Source: Streptomyces sp. RFCAC02 (GTDB lineage: Bacteria; Actinomycetota; Actinomycetes; Streptomycetales; Streptomycetaceae). Taken from it: 64,000 nt of DNA. The stretch is taken from assembly GCF_004193175.1 (NCBI RefSeq), contig NZ_SAUH01000001.1:2149501-2213500 (forward strand), given 5' to 3'. Every line of letters begins with the position of its first letter. The first letter of the stretch is position 1. Both the position numbers and the translations under genes were made by a program. Shown piece by piece: positions 53,585-64,000 of the stretch. The notes beneath the pieces were generated by a model. That model saw only the letters and a program-made list of their open reading frames with translations, made no database searches and was not told the DNA's origin.

Positions 53585-54738
53585 ATGAGGAGCAGCTCAG
53601 CCGTCCTATCTGCGACGTTCCTGGCTCTCGCGCTGCTGACCGGCTGCACGGCCGCCGGTGACGACGGGAACCACGAGCAGGCCACTCCCCCGACCACCGC
53701 ACCCGACCTCGACGCCACGCCCTCCGCCGCCCCGCCCCCATCCCCTCCGCGCCCGAGCTGCCGGGCGCGGGCTGGGACCTCCTCTTCCTCGACGACCGGG
53801 ACGCCGTCGCGGTCGCCTCCCCCGACTGCGCCGAGGGTGACGACCCGGAGCGCCCGTGCCAGGACCGCGTCGCCGTGCTGGCGGACGGCGCCTGGGAACA
53901 GCGCCGGGGGCCACGGCTCCCGGCCGCCGCCCTCACCGCCGAGCGCGAGTACCGGGCCGCCGGCGACGGCGTCGTCCGGCTGTCCGTCCTCGATGCCGCC
54001 GAGCCCCGCGACTGGATCAGCACCGACGGCGCGGTGACCTGGCGGGAGACGGACGGGACGCCGTCCGGCGAGATCACTTCGGTGCCCGACGGCGCCGCCG
54101 TGTGGCCCCGGCGGGGGGACGGGCCGGCGCGCCTCGTCGTCCTGCTCCCCGGCACCGGCGAGCTGCGGACCCTGGCGGCACAGCCACCGCTCGAGTTGCT
54201 GCGGGACGTGCAGCTCCTGCCGGACGGCGGCTACTGGGCCGCCGGCACGGACGGCACGGACACCCCGCGCGTCGCCGTCAGCCGGGACCACGGGGAGAGC
54301 TGGGAGCTGCTGCCCAGCCCGCCCGCGGAGGGCGGCGAGGCCCCGGCACACCTGCTCCTGCAGGCCGGCCGGGACGGCCTGTACCTCTTCGGGGCGGACT
54401 CCGCCTCGGCCCTCACCACCGTCCACTGGAGCGGCGACGGGGGCGCGACCTGGGAGCGCCGCTGGAGCGCCGGCGCGGCGGAGCCGACGGGCGCGCTGCT
54501 CGGCACGCCGATCGCCGCGGCGGACGGCCGGCTGATCGTCTACGCCACGGACGGGGTGCGGGTCAGCGCGGACGGCGGGCGGACGTTCACCGTCGACCGG
54601 CCGGGGCGGCCGCCCGAGCGGCCCCGGATGACGCCGGCCGGCTACCTGCTGACCGATGTCGACCACCCGGGGCACTACCGGCTCTCGGCGGACGGCTTCA
54701 CCTGGCGGACCGTGATCCTCGGCAGCGAGGAGGGCTGA
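53585..54738 (+). pseudogene. BNR/sialidase-like beta-propeller lipoprotein gene with a frameshift
   Basis: Frame one from ATG 53585 gives a signal peptide with lipobox LLTGC (Cys21) and a Thr/Pro linker. The true continuation is in another frame, beginning about 53740 (ELPGAGWDLLFLDDRDAVAV) and running to 54738 with Asp-box-like repeats (SRDHGESWELL, SGDGGATWERR, SADGGRTFTV). Joining them needs a -1 shift in the C-rich tract near 53720-53755, equal to loss of one base. It may be a real mutation, a sequencing slip, or phase variation. A TAGGGT box ends 8 nt before the ATG. Confidence 0.75.
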
Positions 54739-54749
54739 CCCGGAGTCCG

Positions 54750-54775
54750 GCCCCGGCCCCCGCGGGGGCCGGGGC
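54750..54775. terminator. Bidirectional terminator between BNR lipoprotein gene and typA
   Basis: GCCCCGGCCCC and its inverse form an 11-bp stem with a CGCG loop between two convergent stop codons. Confidence 0.75.
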
Positions 54776-54781
54776 GTCACC

Positions 54782-56650
<1,869 letters not shown>

Positions 56651-56795
56651 GGCTGGGCGCTTCTCCCGGGCGAGTTCGTTTCGTGGACGGCTCGGCGGGG
56701 ATCGTCCGCCCGGCGGGGCTTCCCCCGAACAGACCGCGGCACCGGCGTCACCCGCCATCGTACGTCCCCCGGCCGCGCCGCTCCCAGGCGCGGCG

Positions 56796-58823
56796 TCAGC
56801 GGCGGTGGCCGATGTCCTGGTAGCGCGGCGTGGCCAGGCCGAACGCGCCGACCCCGGCCAGGCCGTCACCGACCGCCACGAGCTGGGGCCGCTGGTAGAG
56901 GGGCACGGACACCGCGGACGCCCAGATGCGGGCGTCGGCGCGGTCGATGAGGTCCGCGTACTCCTCCTCGTCGAGGGCGCCGGCGGCCTGGTCGAGGAGC
57001 TGGTCGACGTAGTCGGTCCCGACGCGGCCGTAGTTCTGGCCGATCAGGAGGTCGCCGCCGGGTGTGGTGCGCGGCTTGGCGAAAACGGGGGCCGCCTCGG
57101 TGGCCGGGTAGGCGCCCGCCGGCCAGGAGAACAGCGCGAGGTCGAAGCGGCCGGGTGTGATCCATTCGTCGAAGAAGTCGGCGGCCGGCACCTCGGTCAG
57201 CTCGGCGCGGATGCCGGCCGCGGCGAGCATCGTGGCGATCCGGCGCGCCGCGGCGCGCTGCGGCCGGGCGTCCTCGCCGTCGGGGACGACGAACCGCAGC
57301 GTGAGGTCCTCGCCGTCCTTGGCGCGGGGCACGGCGCTGCCCGGCTTGGCGTCGGGGGCTGCCGCGGGTGCCCGCCAGCCGGCCTCGTCGAGCAGCGCGG
57401 CGGCGGACGCGGCGCCCGGGGTGCCCAGGGCGTCGCTGTTGTCGGTGTAGCCGGGCTGGCCGAGGGTGCGCAGGTGGTTGCCGAGGGGCTGGGCGGGGAG
57501 TCCCGCGGGGCGGTGGACCTTCCCGGCCAGTGCCGCGCGGTCGACGGCGCGGGCGACGGCCCACCGTACGCGTTCGTCGGCGAGGGCGCCCGAGCCGCCG
57601 TTCAGCGTGAGCTGGGTCCAGGAGGGCGCGTAGGCGCGGTGGACCGTGAAGCCGCTCAGCGCCTCGACGCGGGCCTCCTCGCGGGTGGCGTGCTGGCGCT
57701 CGCGGGCGCGCGCGGCCTCGGCGTAGGCACGCCGGTACGTCTCGGCCGCCCGCTCGACCCCGTCGCCGGCGAGGTGGGCGCGGGCGAGGGCGTCGAGGCC
57801 GTCGAGTGCGGTGACGGGGCTGGGCGCGGCGCCGGGGGGCACACCGTCGTCCCCGTCGCCGTTGGCCCCCTCCGTGTCGCCGCCCGCGTCGTCGGCCGTG
57901 GCGGCGCCCGTGGCCCCGTCCGTGGCGCCCGAGCCGCTCGGGGCGGGGGCGCGGCGGGCCGCGGTGATGCGGTCGGCGTCCCCGGGGGTGATCTCGGCGA
58001 CGTCGAGTTCGCCCGCGGCCAGGGCGTCGCGGCGCTCGGAGCGCGGCACGGCGGTCAGGACGAGGCTGTCGAGGAGCGCCGGGTCGCCCCACCAGGCGTC
58101 GTTGCGGGCCAGGGTGACGGTCCCGGCGTCCTCGTCGACGCCGGCGACCTCGAACGGGCCGCCGGAGACGGCCAGGCCGGCGCGGGCGCCCTCGTTGAAC
58201 GTGTCGGGGTCGCCGGTCACCGAGCGCGGGTAGAGCGGGGTGAAGAGGGACTTCCAGTCGGCGTAGGGCCGGCTGAACGTCACCTCGACCTGGTGTGCGC
58301 CGGGCCCCTCGCGGACGTCGGCGATCCGGTCGTAGCCGGCGTTGCGGGCGGACCAGTAGTCCGGGTCCTTCCCGTTCAGCGCCTGCCACTGGGCGATGAA
58401 GTCGTCGGCGCCGACGCGCCGGCCGTCGCTCCAGCGGGCCTCCGGGTGGAGGGTGTAGACGACGGTCTGGCGGGGTTCGCGCTCGGTGATCTCGGCGGAC
58501 CGCAGGTAGTCCGTGTCGAGCCGGGGGCGGCCCTCCGCGTCGAGGACGAACAGGTGCGGGAGCACGGCCTCGGCGACCCGGTCGGTGACCGCGTCGGCGC
58601 CGAACTGGTAGGCGTTCAGTGTCGTCGGGAGCGCGTCGACGGCCCACCGGACCGTGCCGCCGCTGCGGAGCTGGGAGCGGCGCGCGGTGCTGATCGACTG
58701 GAGCGCCCTGACGGGGACCGTGTCGTCCTCGGTGGGGGTGGTGCACGCGCTGAGCAGCGGCGCGAGCATCAGCCCCACGGCGCACACGGCCCACCACGCG
58801 CGCCCTCCCGTACGGCCTGCCAT
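56796..58823 (-). CDS. SBP family 5 lipoprotein, LpqW/monoacyl-PIM-linked type
   Basis: 675 residues. Lipobox LLSAC (Cys27). The extracytoplasmic peptide-binding fold is recognisable (GGTVRWAVDALPTTLNAYQFGADAVTDRVAEAVLPHLF, YTLHPEARWSDGRRVGADDFIAQW), interrupted by a low-complexity Gly/Asp insert around residues 290-340. No permease or ATPase gene adjoins it. M. tuberculosis lpqW, beside typA, regulates lipoarabinomannan synthesis; a similar non-transport role is possible but unproven here. Confidence 0.83.
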   Translation of the reverse strand: MAGRTGGRAWWAVCAVGLMLAPLLSACTTPTEDDTVPVRALQSISTARRSQLRSGGTVRWAVDALPTTLNAYQFGADAVTDRVAEAVLPHLFVLDAEGRPRLDTDYLRSAEITEREPRQTVVYTLHPEARWSDGRRVGADDFIAQWQALNGKDPDYWSARNAGYDRIADVREGPGAHQVEVTFSRPYADWKSLFTPLYPRSVTGDPDTFNEGARAGLAVSGGPFEVAGVDEDAGTVTLARNDAWWGDPALLDSLVLTAVPRSERRDALAAGELDVAEITPGDADRITAARRAPAPSGSGATDGATGAATADDAGGDTEGANGDGDDGVPPGAAPSPVTALDGLDALARAHLAGDGVERAAETYRRAYAEAARARERQHATREEARVEALSGFTVHRAYAPSWTQLTLNGGSGALADERVRWAVARAVDRAALAGKVHRPAGLPAQPLGNHLRTLGQPGYTDNSDALGTPGAASAAALLDEAGWRAPAAAPDAKPGSAVPRAKDGEDLTLRFVVPDGEDARPQRAAARRIATMLAAAGIRAELTEVPAADFFDEWITPGRFDLALFSWPAGAYPATEAAPVFAKPRTTPGGDLLIGQNYGRVGTDYVDQLLDQAAGALDEEEYADLIDRADARIWASAVSVPLYQRPQLVAVGDGLAGVGAFGLATPRYQDIGHRR

Positions 58824-58934
58824 CCGCCACCTCCGGTCTCACCGGTCCGTTGATCAGATCGTCAGCCCCCATCTGAGGGGTGGCGGCGACCGGGGGCCAG
58901 GGGACACGGCGGTGACGGCGGACCGGCCACCCGC

Positions 58935-59675
58935 TCAGCCGAGAGGCCCGACGAGCCGGGCGCCGCCGTCCGTCTCCAGCACCGTCCCGGTGAGGTTGCG
59001 GTTGGTCGCGGCCAGCGCGACCGTCTCGGCGATGTCCTCGGCGGTCGCGACCCGGCGGACCGGCAGGGCGGCGGCCACCTGCTCGAAGTACGCCCGCCTG
59101 GCGTCCTCCGGGAGGGCGCTCCACCAGGGCGTGTCCACGACCCCGGGCGAGACGGCGTTCACGCGGCGGGGCGCCAGCTCGACGGCGAGGGGGCGGACCA
59201 TGGCCTCGATCGCGCCGTTCACCGCGGCGAGGCCCGCGGTGCCGGGCAGCGCGGCGCGGGCGGATATGGCGCTGACGAAGGTGACCGACGCGTCCGGCGC
59301 GAGCCGCGGCAGCAGGGTCCTGAGCGAGGTGAGCTGGCCCCACAGCTTCGCCTCGAACGCGCCGCGCAGCACGGCCAGGTCGAGGTCGGCGAGCGGTCCT
59401 GCGCCGTCGCCGCCGCTGCTGGCGAGCACCAGCCGGTCGATGGTGCCGACCGCATCGCCGACCCCGGCCATGCGGTCCGCGTCGGCGGCGTCGGCGGCGT
59501 GGGCGGTCAGGCCCGGGTCGGACGCGGCCAGCGCCTCGACGCGGGCGGCCGTCCTGCCGGTCACGTGGACGGTGTCGCCGCGCCCGGCGAGGAGGCGGGC
59601 GGTCGCCAGCCCTGTGCCGGACGTGCCGCCGACGACCAGGGCGGTGGGGGTCGAGGACGAGGTGGAACGGGACAT
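58935..59675 (-). CDS. Atypical short-chain dehydrogenase/reductase lacking the catalytic Tyr-Lys pair
   Basis: 246 residues. The cofactor loop GGTSGTG and the Rossmann core are intact, with SPGVVDTPWW and LETDGG typical of classical SDRs. At the YxxxK position the sequence reads LAAVN (within GLAAVNGAIEAM), so both Tyr and Lys are replaced. The protein may bind NAD(P) without normal catalysis. It is divergent from a TetR gene 73 nt away, its likely repressor. Confidence 0.82.
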   Translation of the reverse strand: MSRSTSSSTPTALVVGGTSGTGLATARLLAGRGDTVHVTGRTAARVEALAASDPGLTAHAADAADADRMAGVGDAVGTIDRLVLASSGGDGAGPLADLDLAVLRGAFEAKLWGQLTSLRTLLPRLAPDASVTFVSAISARAALPGTAGLAAVNGAIEAMVRPLAVELAPRRVNAVSPGVVDTPWWSALPEDARRAYFEQVAAALPVRRVATAEDIAETVALAATNRNLTGTVLETDGGARLVGPLG

Positions 59676-59706
59676 GGCGGACCTCTCATCGGTGCGGGAC
59701 GGCCGG

Positions 59707-59748
59707 GAGACAATTTCGAACCGTCACGTCTCGTTATAGCATGGGACC
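59707..59748. promoter_or_regulatory. Divergent promoter/operator region of SDR and TetR genes
   Basis: GAGAC (59707-59711) and GTCTC (59728-59732) form an inverted repeat 16 nt apart. TATAGC (59735-59740) is a plausible -10 ending 8 nt before the TetR GTG 59749, indicating a leaderless transcript. The stretch is AT-richer than its surroundings. Confidence 0.45.
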
Positions 59749-60354
59749 GTGCCGACACCACACGACCGCCCCACGCCCGCCCCCGCCACGCCGGGGCCGG
59801 GCCGGCCGCGCAGCGAGGAGAGCCGGCTCGCGATCCTGCGGGCCGCCGTCGCGCTGCTCACCGAGAAGGGCTGGGCCGACCTCACGATCGAGGGCATCGC
59901 GCGCCGCGCCGGCTGCGGCAAGCAGACGATCTACCGCTGGTGGCCGACCAAGGCCGACGTCCTGATGGACGCCGCGCTCGCCAAGGGCGCGCTGTACGTC
60001 ACGGTCGCCGACCACGGCTCGTACGGCGCGGACCTCCGGGCGTTCCTGCGCGACACCTACGCCCTCGCCTCCAGGCCCGAGGTGAACCGGCTGCTGCGCG
60101 CCCTGATGGCCCAGTCCCTGACCGACGAGGAGTTCGGCGCGCGGTTCCGCTCCCGCTTCCTCGCCCAGCGGCGGGCCGCGCTGCGCGTCGTCGTCGACCG
60201 GGCGGCACGGCGGGGCGACCTGCCGGACCGGCCGGCGCCGGCGACGGTGCCCGACCTCGTCTTCGGCGTCCTGTGGTACCGCGTCCTCACGACGGACGAA
60301 CCCCTGGACGAACCGCTGGTCGCCGAGGTCCTCGCCGCGCTGAACGCCGGCTGA
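59749..60354 (+). CDS. TetR family regulator divergent to the SDR gene
   Basis: 201 residues, GTG start. After a Pro/Arg-rich head, the HTH (SRLAILRAAVALLTEKGWADLTIEGIARRAGCGKQTIYRWWPTKADVL) is canonical, and the C-terminal domain (EEFGARFRSRFLAQRRAALRVVVDRA, PDLVFGVLWYRVL) is the TetR_C type common in this subgroup. The head-to-head arrangement suggests it represses the SDR gene and itself. Confidence 0.9.
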   Translation: MPTPHDRPTPAPATPGPGRPRSEESRLAILRAAVALLTEKGWADLTIEGIARRAGCGKQTIYRWWPTKADVLMDAALAKGALYVTVADHGSYGADLRAFLRDTYALASRPEVNRLLRALMAQSLTDEEFGARFRSRFLAQRRAALRVVVDRAARRGDLPDRPAPATVPDLVFGVLWYRVLTTDEPLDEPLVAEVLAALNAG

Positions 60355-60423
60355 CCGCGCGGGTGCGGCGTCCGGCCACCGCGCCTACGGTCGTGAGGGG
60401 GGGCCGCGCGAAAGGTGGACCGG

Positions 60424-62013
60424 ATGCGAGGACGGGCGGCCGCCGTCGCGCTGGCCGCCGCGCTGCTGCTCGTCCCGCCCGCCCCCGGCGCCCTGGCCGA
60501 GGACACGGTGGACCTCGACCGGGACACCGGGGTCACCGACCGGTCCGACGTCCTCGGCGACCGCGCGGCCGCCGTGCGCGGCGCCCTGGAGCGGCTCGGA
60601 GCGGCGGGCGGCCACCGGCTCCTGGTGGTCTACGTACGGGACTTCTCCGGTCACGAGCCCCGGTCATGGGCGGACGCCGTCGCCGAGCGCAACGAGCTGG
60701 GCGCCCGCGACCTGCTCCTCGCCGTCGCGACCCGCGAGCGGCGGCACGCGGTCTCGGCGGCCGTGCACTCCGGGCTGTCGGCCGGCGACCTCGCCGAGGT
60801 CGAACGGGTCGCGATCGCGCCGGCCCTGCGCCGTTCCGACTGGGCCGGCGCGGCCATCGGCGCCGCCGACGGGTACGCCGCGGCCGCCGCCGGCGAGCCG
60901 GTGCCGGCTCCGCGCCTCACGCAGGGCGTGCCCGACACGGGCGATGGGGGCGGCTTCGCGGTGGGCGACTGGATCGTCCCCGCCGTCCTGGTGGCGGTGG
61001 CCGGGCTCCTGGTGGCCGGCCTCATCCGGCACGCCGAACGCGGCCTGCCGCCGGAGGGCGCCCGCACCGGCCCCGCCGTGCCGGAACTCGACACCCAGGT
61101 CCGCGGCCTCCTCATCGACGTGGACGACGCCGTCCGGACGCGTGCCGCCGAGCTGTCGTTCGACCCGGACCCGCCCCCCGCGGCCGTCGCGGCCCTCTCG
61201 TCGGCCGCCGCCGCGGCCGACGCGGCGCTGCGCGCCAGGTACCGGCTGGACGACCCGGCGTTCCACGGCGGCCGGGCGGCACGCCGCCGCCTGCTGGTCC
61301 GGGCGGCCGAACGGTGCGCCGAGGCACGCGACCACCTCGCCTCCGCCCCGCCCCGCGACCCGGCCGGCACGCTGGACGCCGCCCGGGAGCGCGCCGCCGC
61401 CCTCCGGGTCCGGCGCGGTTCGGCCGCCGCGGGCCGGCTGTCCCAGGCCACGGTGGCCCTGCACCGGGCGCTGCGGTCGGCCGCGGCCGGCGACGGCGGG
61501 GCCGCGTCCCGTTCCGCCCGGGCGGCCCAGTCGGCGCTCGTCCAGGCGGAGACCCTGCACGCGGCCGTCGCGCGGCGGTCACGGGATCGGGCGAACGCCA
61601 TCGCCGCGCTCCGGGCGCGCACCACCCACGACACGGCGCACGGTGAGGTGCCCGCGCCCATCGGCGCACGCCCGGACGGCGACCCGTTCGACGTCCTGCG
61701 GGACCTCGTCGCCGCCGGGAGCGGCGACCGCGGCCCGGGAGCGCGCGGCGGGGGCGCACGGGACCTGCTCGACGCCGCCCTGCTGCTCGCCCGCAGCGAG
61801 CTGGCCTGGGCCGACGCCCTGCTGACCGCCCACCGCGAGAGCGTGGGCAGCGCGGCCCGCCTCCGCGTGGCGGCGGCCGCGCGGGCACTGGACGAGGCGG
61901 AGCGCGCGGCCCCCGGCGACCCGGCCGCCGCCCTGCGCGCCGCGCGCCGCGCCGACGCCCTCGCCCACGAGGCCGCGGGGCACGTCGAGCACGACGCGGG
62001 CACCCTCGTCTGA
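60424..62013 (+). CDS. TPM-domain membrane protein with long helical cytoplasmic tail
   Basis: 529 residues from ATG 60424, with AAAGGTGG 5-6 nt upstream. A cleavable signal peptide (VALAAALLLVPPAPGALAE) precedes an extracytoplasmic TPM (YgcG/Psb32-like) domain (VTDRSDVLGDRAAAVRGALERL, LLVVYVRDFSG, ARDLLLAVATRERRHAV). One membrane helix (about residues 180-202, IVPAVLVAVAGLLVAGLI) follows, then a 320-residue Ala/Arg-rich helical region with coiled-coil character. TPM proteins have been linked to membrane or photosystem repair; the role here is unknown. Confidence 0.82.
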   Translation: MRGRAAAVALAAALLLVPPAPGALAEDTVDLDRDTGVTDRSDVLGDRAAAVRGALERLGAAGGHRLLVVYVRDFSGHEPRSWADAVAERNELGARDLLLAVATRERRHAVSAAVHSGLSAGDLAEVERVAIAPALRRSDWAGAAIGAADGYAAAAAGEPVPAPRLTQGVPDTGDGGGFAVGDWIVPAVLVAVAGLLVAGLIRHAERGLPPEGARTGPAVPELDTQVRGLLIDVDDAVRTRAAELSFDPDPPPAAVAALSSAAAAADAALRARYRLDDPAFHGGRAARRRLLVRAAERCAEARDHLASAPPRDPAGTLDAARERAAALRVRRGSAAAGRLSQATVALHRALRSAAAGDGGAASRSARAAQSALVQAETLHAAVARRSRDRANAIAALRARTTHDTAHGEVPAPIGARPDGDPFDVLRDLVAAGSGDRGPGARGGGARDLLDAALLLARSELAWADALLTAHRESVGSAARLRVAAAARALDEAERAAPGDPAAALRAARRADALAHEAAGHVEHDAGTLV

Positions 62014-62109
62014 CCGGTCCCGCACACGCCCACCGGCCCTTCCCCCCGCCCCTGTTCGCTGGGTGAGGCGCTGGCGTATGGTCTGGCATATGCAGATCGG
62101 GGGTGATGA

Positions 62110-62313
62110 ATGAACGCCATCAACCTGCAGCCGTGGCAGGTCATCCGGCAGGACGAGAACGGCGGCCGGTACCGCATAGGGCACTGCGCCACACGCGCCG
62201 AGGCGCAGCGGCTCGTCCAGCGGCTGCGGACGAGCGCCGGGGCGCACGCGGCCGGTGCTCCGGCCCGGTATGTCGTGGAACGCGTGGACATCGCGGGCCG
62301 CGCCCAGGGCTGA
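62110..62313 (+). CDS. Small SPOR-like protein
   Basis: 67 residues, ATG with GGGGGTGATGA upstream. The sequence (PWQVIRQDENGGRYRIGHCATRAEAQRLVQRL, then ARYVVERVD) has the strand-helix-strand pattern and the A-x-A-x2-LV-x2-L helix of SPOR-like modules, which in other bacteria bind denuded septal glycan. There is no signal peptide, so it is probably cytoplasmic and may have another function. Confidence 0.75.
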   Translation: MNAINLQPWQVIRQDENGGRYRIGHCATRAEAQRLVQRLRTSAGAHAAGAPARYVVERVDIAGRAQG

Positions 62314-62369
62314 CCCCAGGCACAATCGGGCATAAGGGATATTCAACCCAGACCCGACGGGGGCCGGCG

Positions 62370-64000
62370 GTGAGCACTGAACCTTCCGAACCGGGTGGCC
62401 GGGACTCGGCCACCACGGGCCCGGCGGGCAGCCCGCGCTCCCTCCTCGACCTGCTGCCCCTGGGCACCGTCGCCCTCGACGCGCGCGGGACCGTCCACCT
62501 GTGGACCGCCCCGGCCACGGACCTCCTCGGCTGGTCCGAGCACGAGGCGACCGGCATGCGGCTGGCCGGCCTCCTGCCCCCCGGCCACCCCGCAGCCCGG
62601 GGCACCGGCCTCCTGCGCGCGCTGCTGCGGGACCACCGCTGGCGCGGCACCCTCCCGCTGCGCCACCGGGACGGACACACCGTCGAGCTGGCCGTCCGGG
62701 CCTGGCCCGCCAGGGACGGCGACGGCACCCTCCGCGTCCTGGCCGACATCGCGGGCGCCCGCCCCCTCCACCTCCTGGAACGGAACGCGGCCGCCCTCGA
62801 CGCCCTCTTCACCTCGTCCCCCATCGGCATCGCCCTGTTCGACACCGAGCAGCGCTACACGCGCGTCAACGAGGCCCTGACCCGCCTGTACGGCATCCCG
62901 GCCGCCGACCTGACCGGCCGCACCGTCCTGGACGTCCTCCCCTCCCCCGTCGGCGAGGAACTCCACCGCATCCAGCGCGCCGTCCTGCGCACCGGCCAGC
63001 CCATCGGCGACCTCGTGACGGCGTCCCCCGACGGACGCGGCGCGCACTCCGTGTCCTTCGGCCGCCTCACCGACCGCGCCGGCCGGACCCTCGGCGTGAG
63101 CTGCACCGTCCTCGACATCTCGGAACGCCGCGAGGCCCTGGCCGACATCGAACGCGCCCGGCAGCGGCTCGCGCTCCTCGACGACGTCGGCATCGCCCTG
63201 GGCGACCTCCTCGACGTCCGCCGCATCGGGGAGGCGCTGACCCTCGCCCTCGTGCCCCGCTTCGCCGACTACGCGGGGGTCGAACTCCTCGTCCCCGTCG
63301 CATCCGGCGGCGACCCGCCCGACGTCGGCGAGGGCATCGACGCGCGCCTCGTCCAGATCGCCGTCGCCGCCAAGCGGCACGACCCCGCCGTGGACCGGAT
63401 GCTGCGCGTGTCCCACGAGGACGGCGACGAGATCGTCTTCCGCCCCGGCTCCGTGCTCGGCCCCGTCCTGGCCACCGGCACGCCCCACCTCGCCGAGACA
63501 CGGGAGCAACTGCTCGCCGCCGTCGCGCCGGGCGACCCCATGGGACCCGCCGTCGAGGCGCTCGGCATCCACTCGATGCTCACCGTCCCGCTCCGCGCCC
63601 GGGGCCGCGCCCTCGGCCTCCTGGTCGTGAGCCGCGCCGGGGAGCGCGCGGGCTTCGACCGCGAGGACCTGACGCTCGCCCTGGAACTGGCCGCCCGCGC
63701 CGGCATCTCCCTGGACAACGCCCGCCTCTACGTCCGCGAGCGCGAGGGCGCCCTCACGCTCCAGCGCAGCCTGCTGCCGCAGTCCCTGCCCGAGCTGCCG
63801 GGCATCGAGGCGGCGCACCGCTACGTGCCGAGCAGCAGCGGCGCGGAGATCGGCGGCGACTGGTTCGACGTGATCCCGCTGACCGGCGGACGGGTGGCGT
63901 TCGTCATCGGCGACGTCACGGGCCACGGGCTGCGCGCCGCCGCGCTCATGGGCCAGCTCCGCACGGCCGTCCGCACCCTCGCCGGGCTCGACCTCGCGCC
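62370..64000 (+). CDS. PAS-PAS-GAF-SpoIIE (PP2C) serine phosphatase, 3' partial
   Basis: At least 543 residues from GTG 62370; the frame is open to the window's right edge. In order: PAS-like domain (about 25-120, LLDLLPLGTVALDARGTVHLW), second PAS (about 135-250, LFTSSPIGIALFDTEQRYTRVNEAL), GAF (about 265-445) and the start of a SpoIIE-type PP2C domain (GAEIGGDWFDVIPL, GDVTGHGLRAAALM) with metal-binding Asp residues. Such Rsb-like phosphatases control anti-sigma partner switching in streptomycetes. The signal sensed is unknown, and any C-terminal kinase domain lies outside the window. Confidence 0.9.
   Translation, partial: MSTEPSEPGGRDSATTGPAGSPRSLLDLLPLGTVALDARGTVHLWTAPATDLLGWSEHEATGMRLAGLLPPGHPAARGTGLLRALLRDHRWRGTLPLRHRDGHTVELAVRAWPARDGDGTLRVLADIAGARPLHLLERNAAALDALFTSSPIGIALFDTEQRYTRVNEALTRLYGIPAADLTGRTVLDVLPSPVGEELHRIQRAVLRTGQPIGDLVTASPDGRGAHSVSFGRLTDRAGRTLGVSCTVLDISERREALADIERARQRLALLDDVGIALGDLLDVRRIGEALTLALVPRFADYAGVELLVPVASGGDPPDVGEGIDARLVQIAVAAKRHDPAVDRMLRVSHEDGDEIVFRPGSVLGPVLATGTPHLAETREQLLAAVAPGDPMGPAVEALGIHSMLTVPLRARGRALGLLVVSRAGERAGFDREDLTLALELAARAGISLDNARLYVREREGALTLQRSLLPQSLPELPGIEAAHRYVPSSSGAEIGGDWFDVIPLTGGRVAFVIGDVTGHGLRAAALMGQLRTAVRTLAGLDLA

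Overview
The window reads as a chromosomal core segment of a high-GC actinomycete, most likely a Streptomyces or close relative. GC is very high, starts are often GTG, and Shine-Dalgarno motifs are purine-rich. Several genes instead have a TANNNT -10 box ending 6-8 nt before the start codon, which suggests leaderless mRNAs. Families typical of streptomycetes are present (DUF3107, DUF3117, DUF3152, DUF6113, mycothiol MshB, SpoIIE-type phosphatase, BldK-like oligopeptide transporters). I recognised no rRNA, tRNA, CRISPR array, insertion sequence or prophage.

Layout. 1-7.6 kb: a flippase with a pseudokinase-like region (5' end cut by the window edge), then a molybdenum block (HTH-TOBE regulator, ModA, ModB, no ModC), a TAP-like secreted hydrolase and MoeZ. 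7.6-12.2 kb, minus strand: epimerase, a shortened DUF3492 glycosyltransferase, DUF3152 protein and a hydrolase. 12.3-17.0 kb, plus strand: small acidic protein, TetR, DUF3107, EamA transporter, SUFU-domain protein, DUF6758-like protein and PHP phosphoesterase. 17.0-18.6 kb: a gene graveyard holding a decayed MFS transporter and degenerate copies of the 3' end of the next hydrolase gene. 18.7-25 kb: DEAD-box helicase, ferritin-like protein, a lipoprotein and Mrp.

25-37 kb holds the extracytoplasmic-stress cluster tatB-htrA-anti-sigma-sigE with a divergent O-methyltransferase, then DUF3117, a DivIVA-domain protein, folP2, LOG, dapE, dapC and the 7Fe ferredoxin. 37-41 kb: a YoaR-like wall protein, DUF6113 and mshB. 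41-53.4 kb: two complete oligopeptide ABC transporters back to back on the minus strand. 53.5-59.7 kb: a frameshifted BNR-type lipoprotein, typA, an LpqW-like lipoprotein and an atypical SDR. 59.7-64 kb: TetR, a TPM-domain membrane protein, a SPOR-like small protein and a PAS-PAS-GAF-SpoIIE phosphatase cut by the right edge.

Much of the order between mrp and typA resembles what I recall of the Mycobacterium tuberculosis H37Rv stretch Rv1165 (typA) to Rv1229c (mrp), so this is largely an old conserved actinobacterial neighbourhood with local insertions and decay. The most unusual signals are: an ECF-type promoter upstream of sigE matching the mycobacterial SigE consensus; the O-methyltransferase gene with no canonical start codon, behind a leaderless 14-codon peptide that contains a TTA codon; the stacked hydrolase-gene fragments at 17.4-17.9 kb; and the frameshifted lipoprotein. 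I see no clear evidence of a wholly new multi-gene system.
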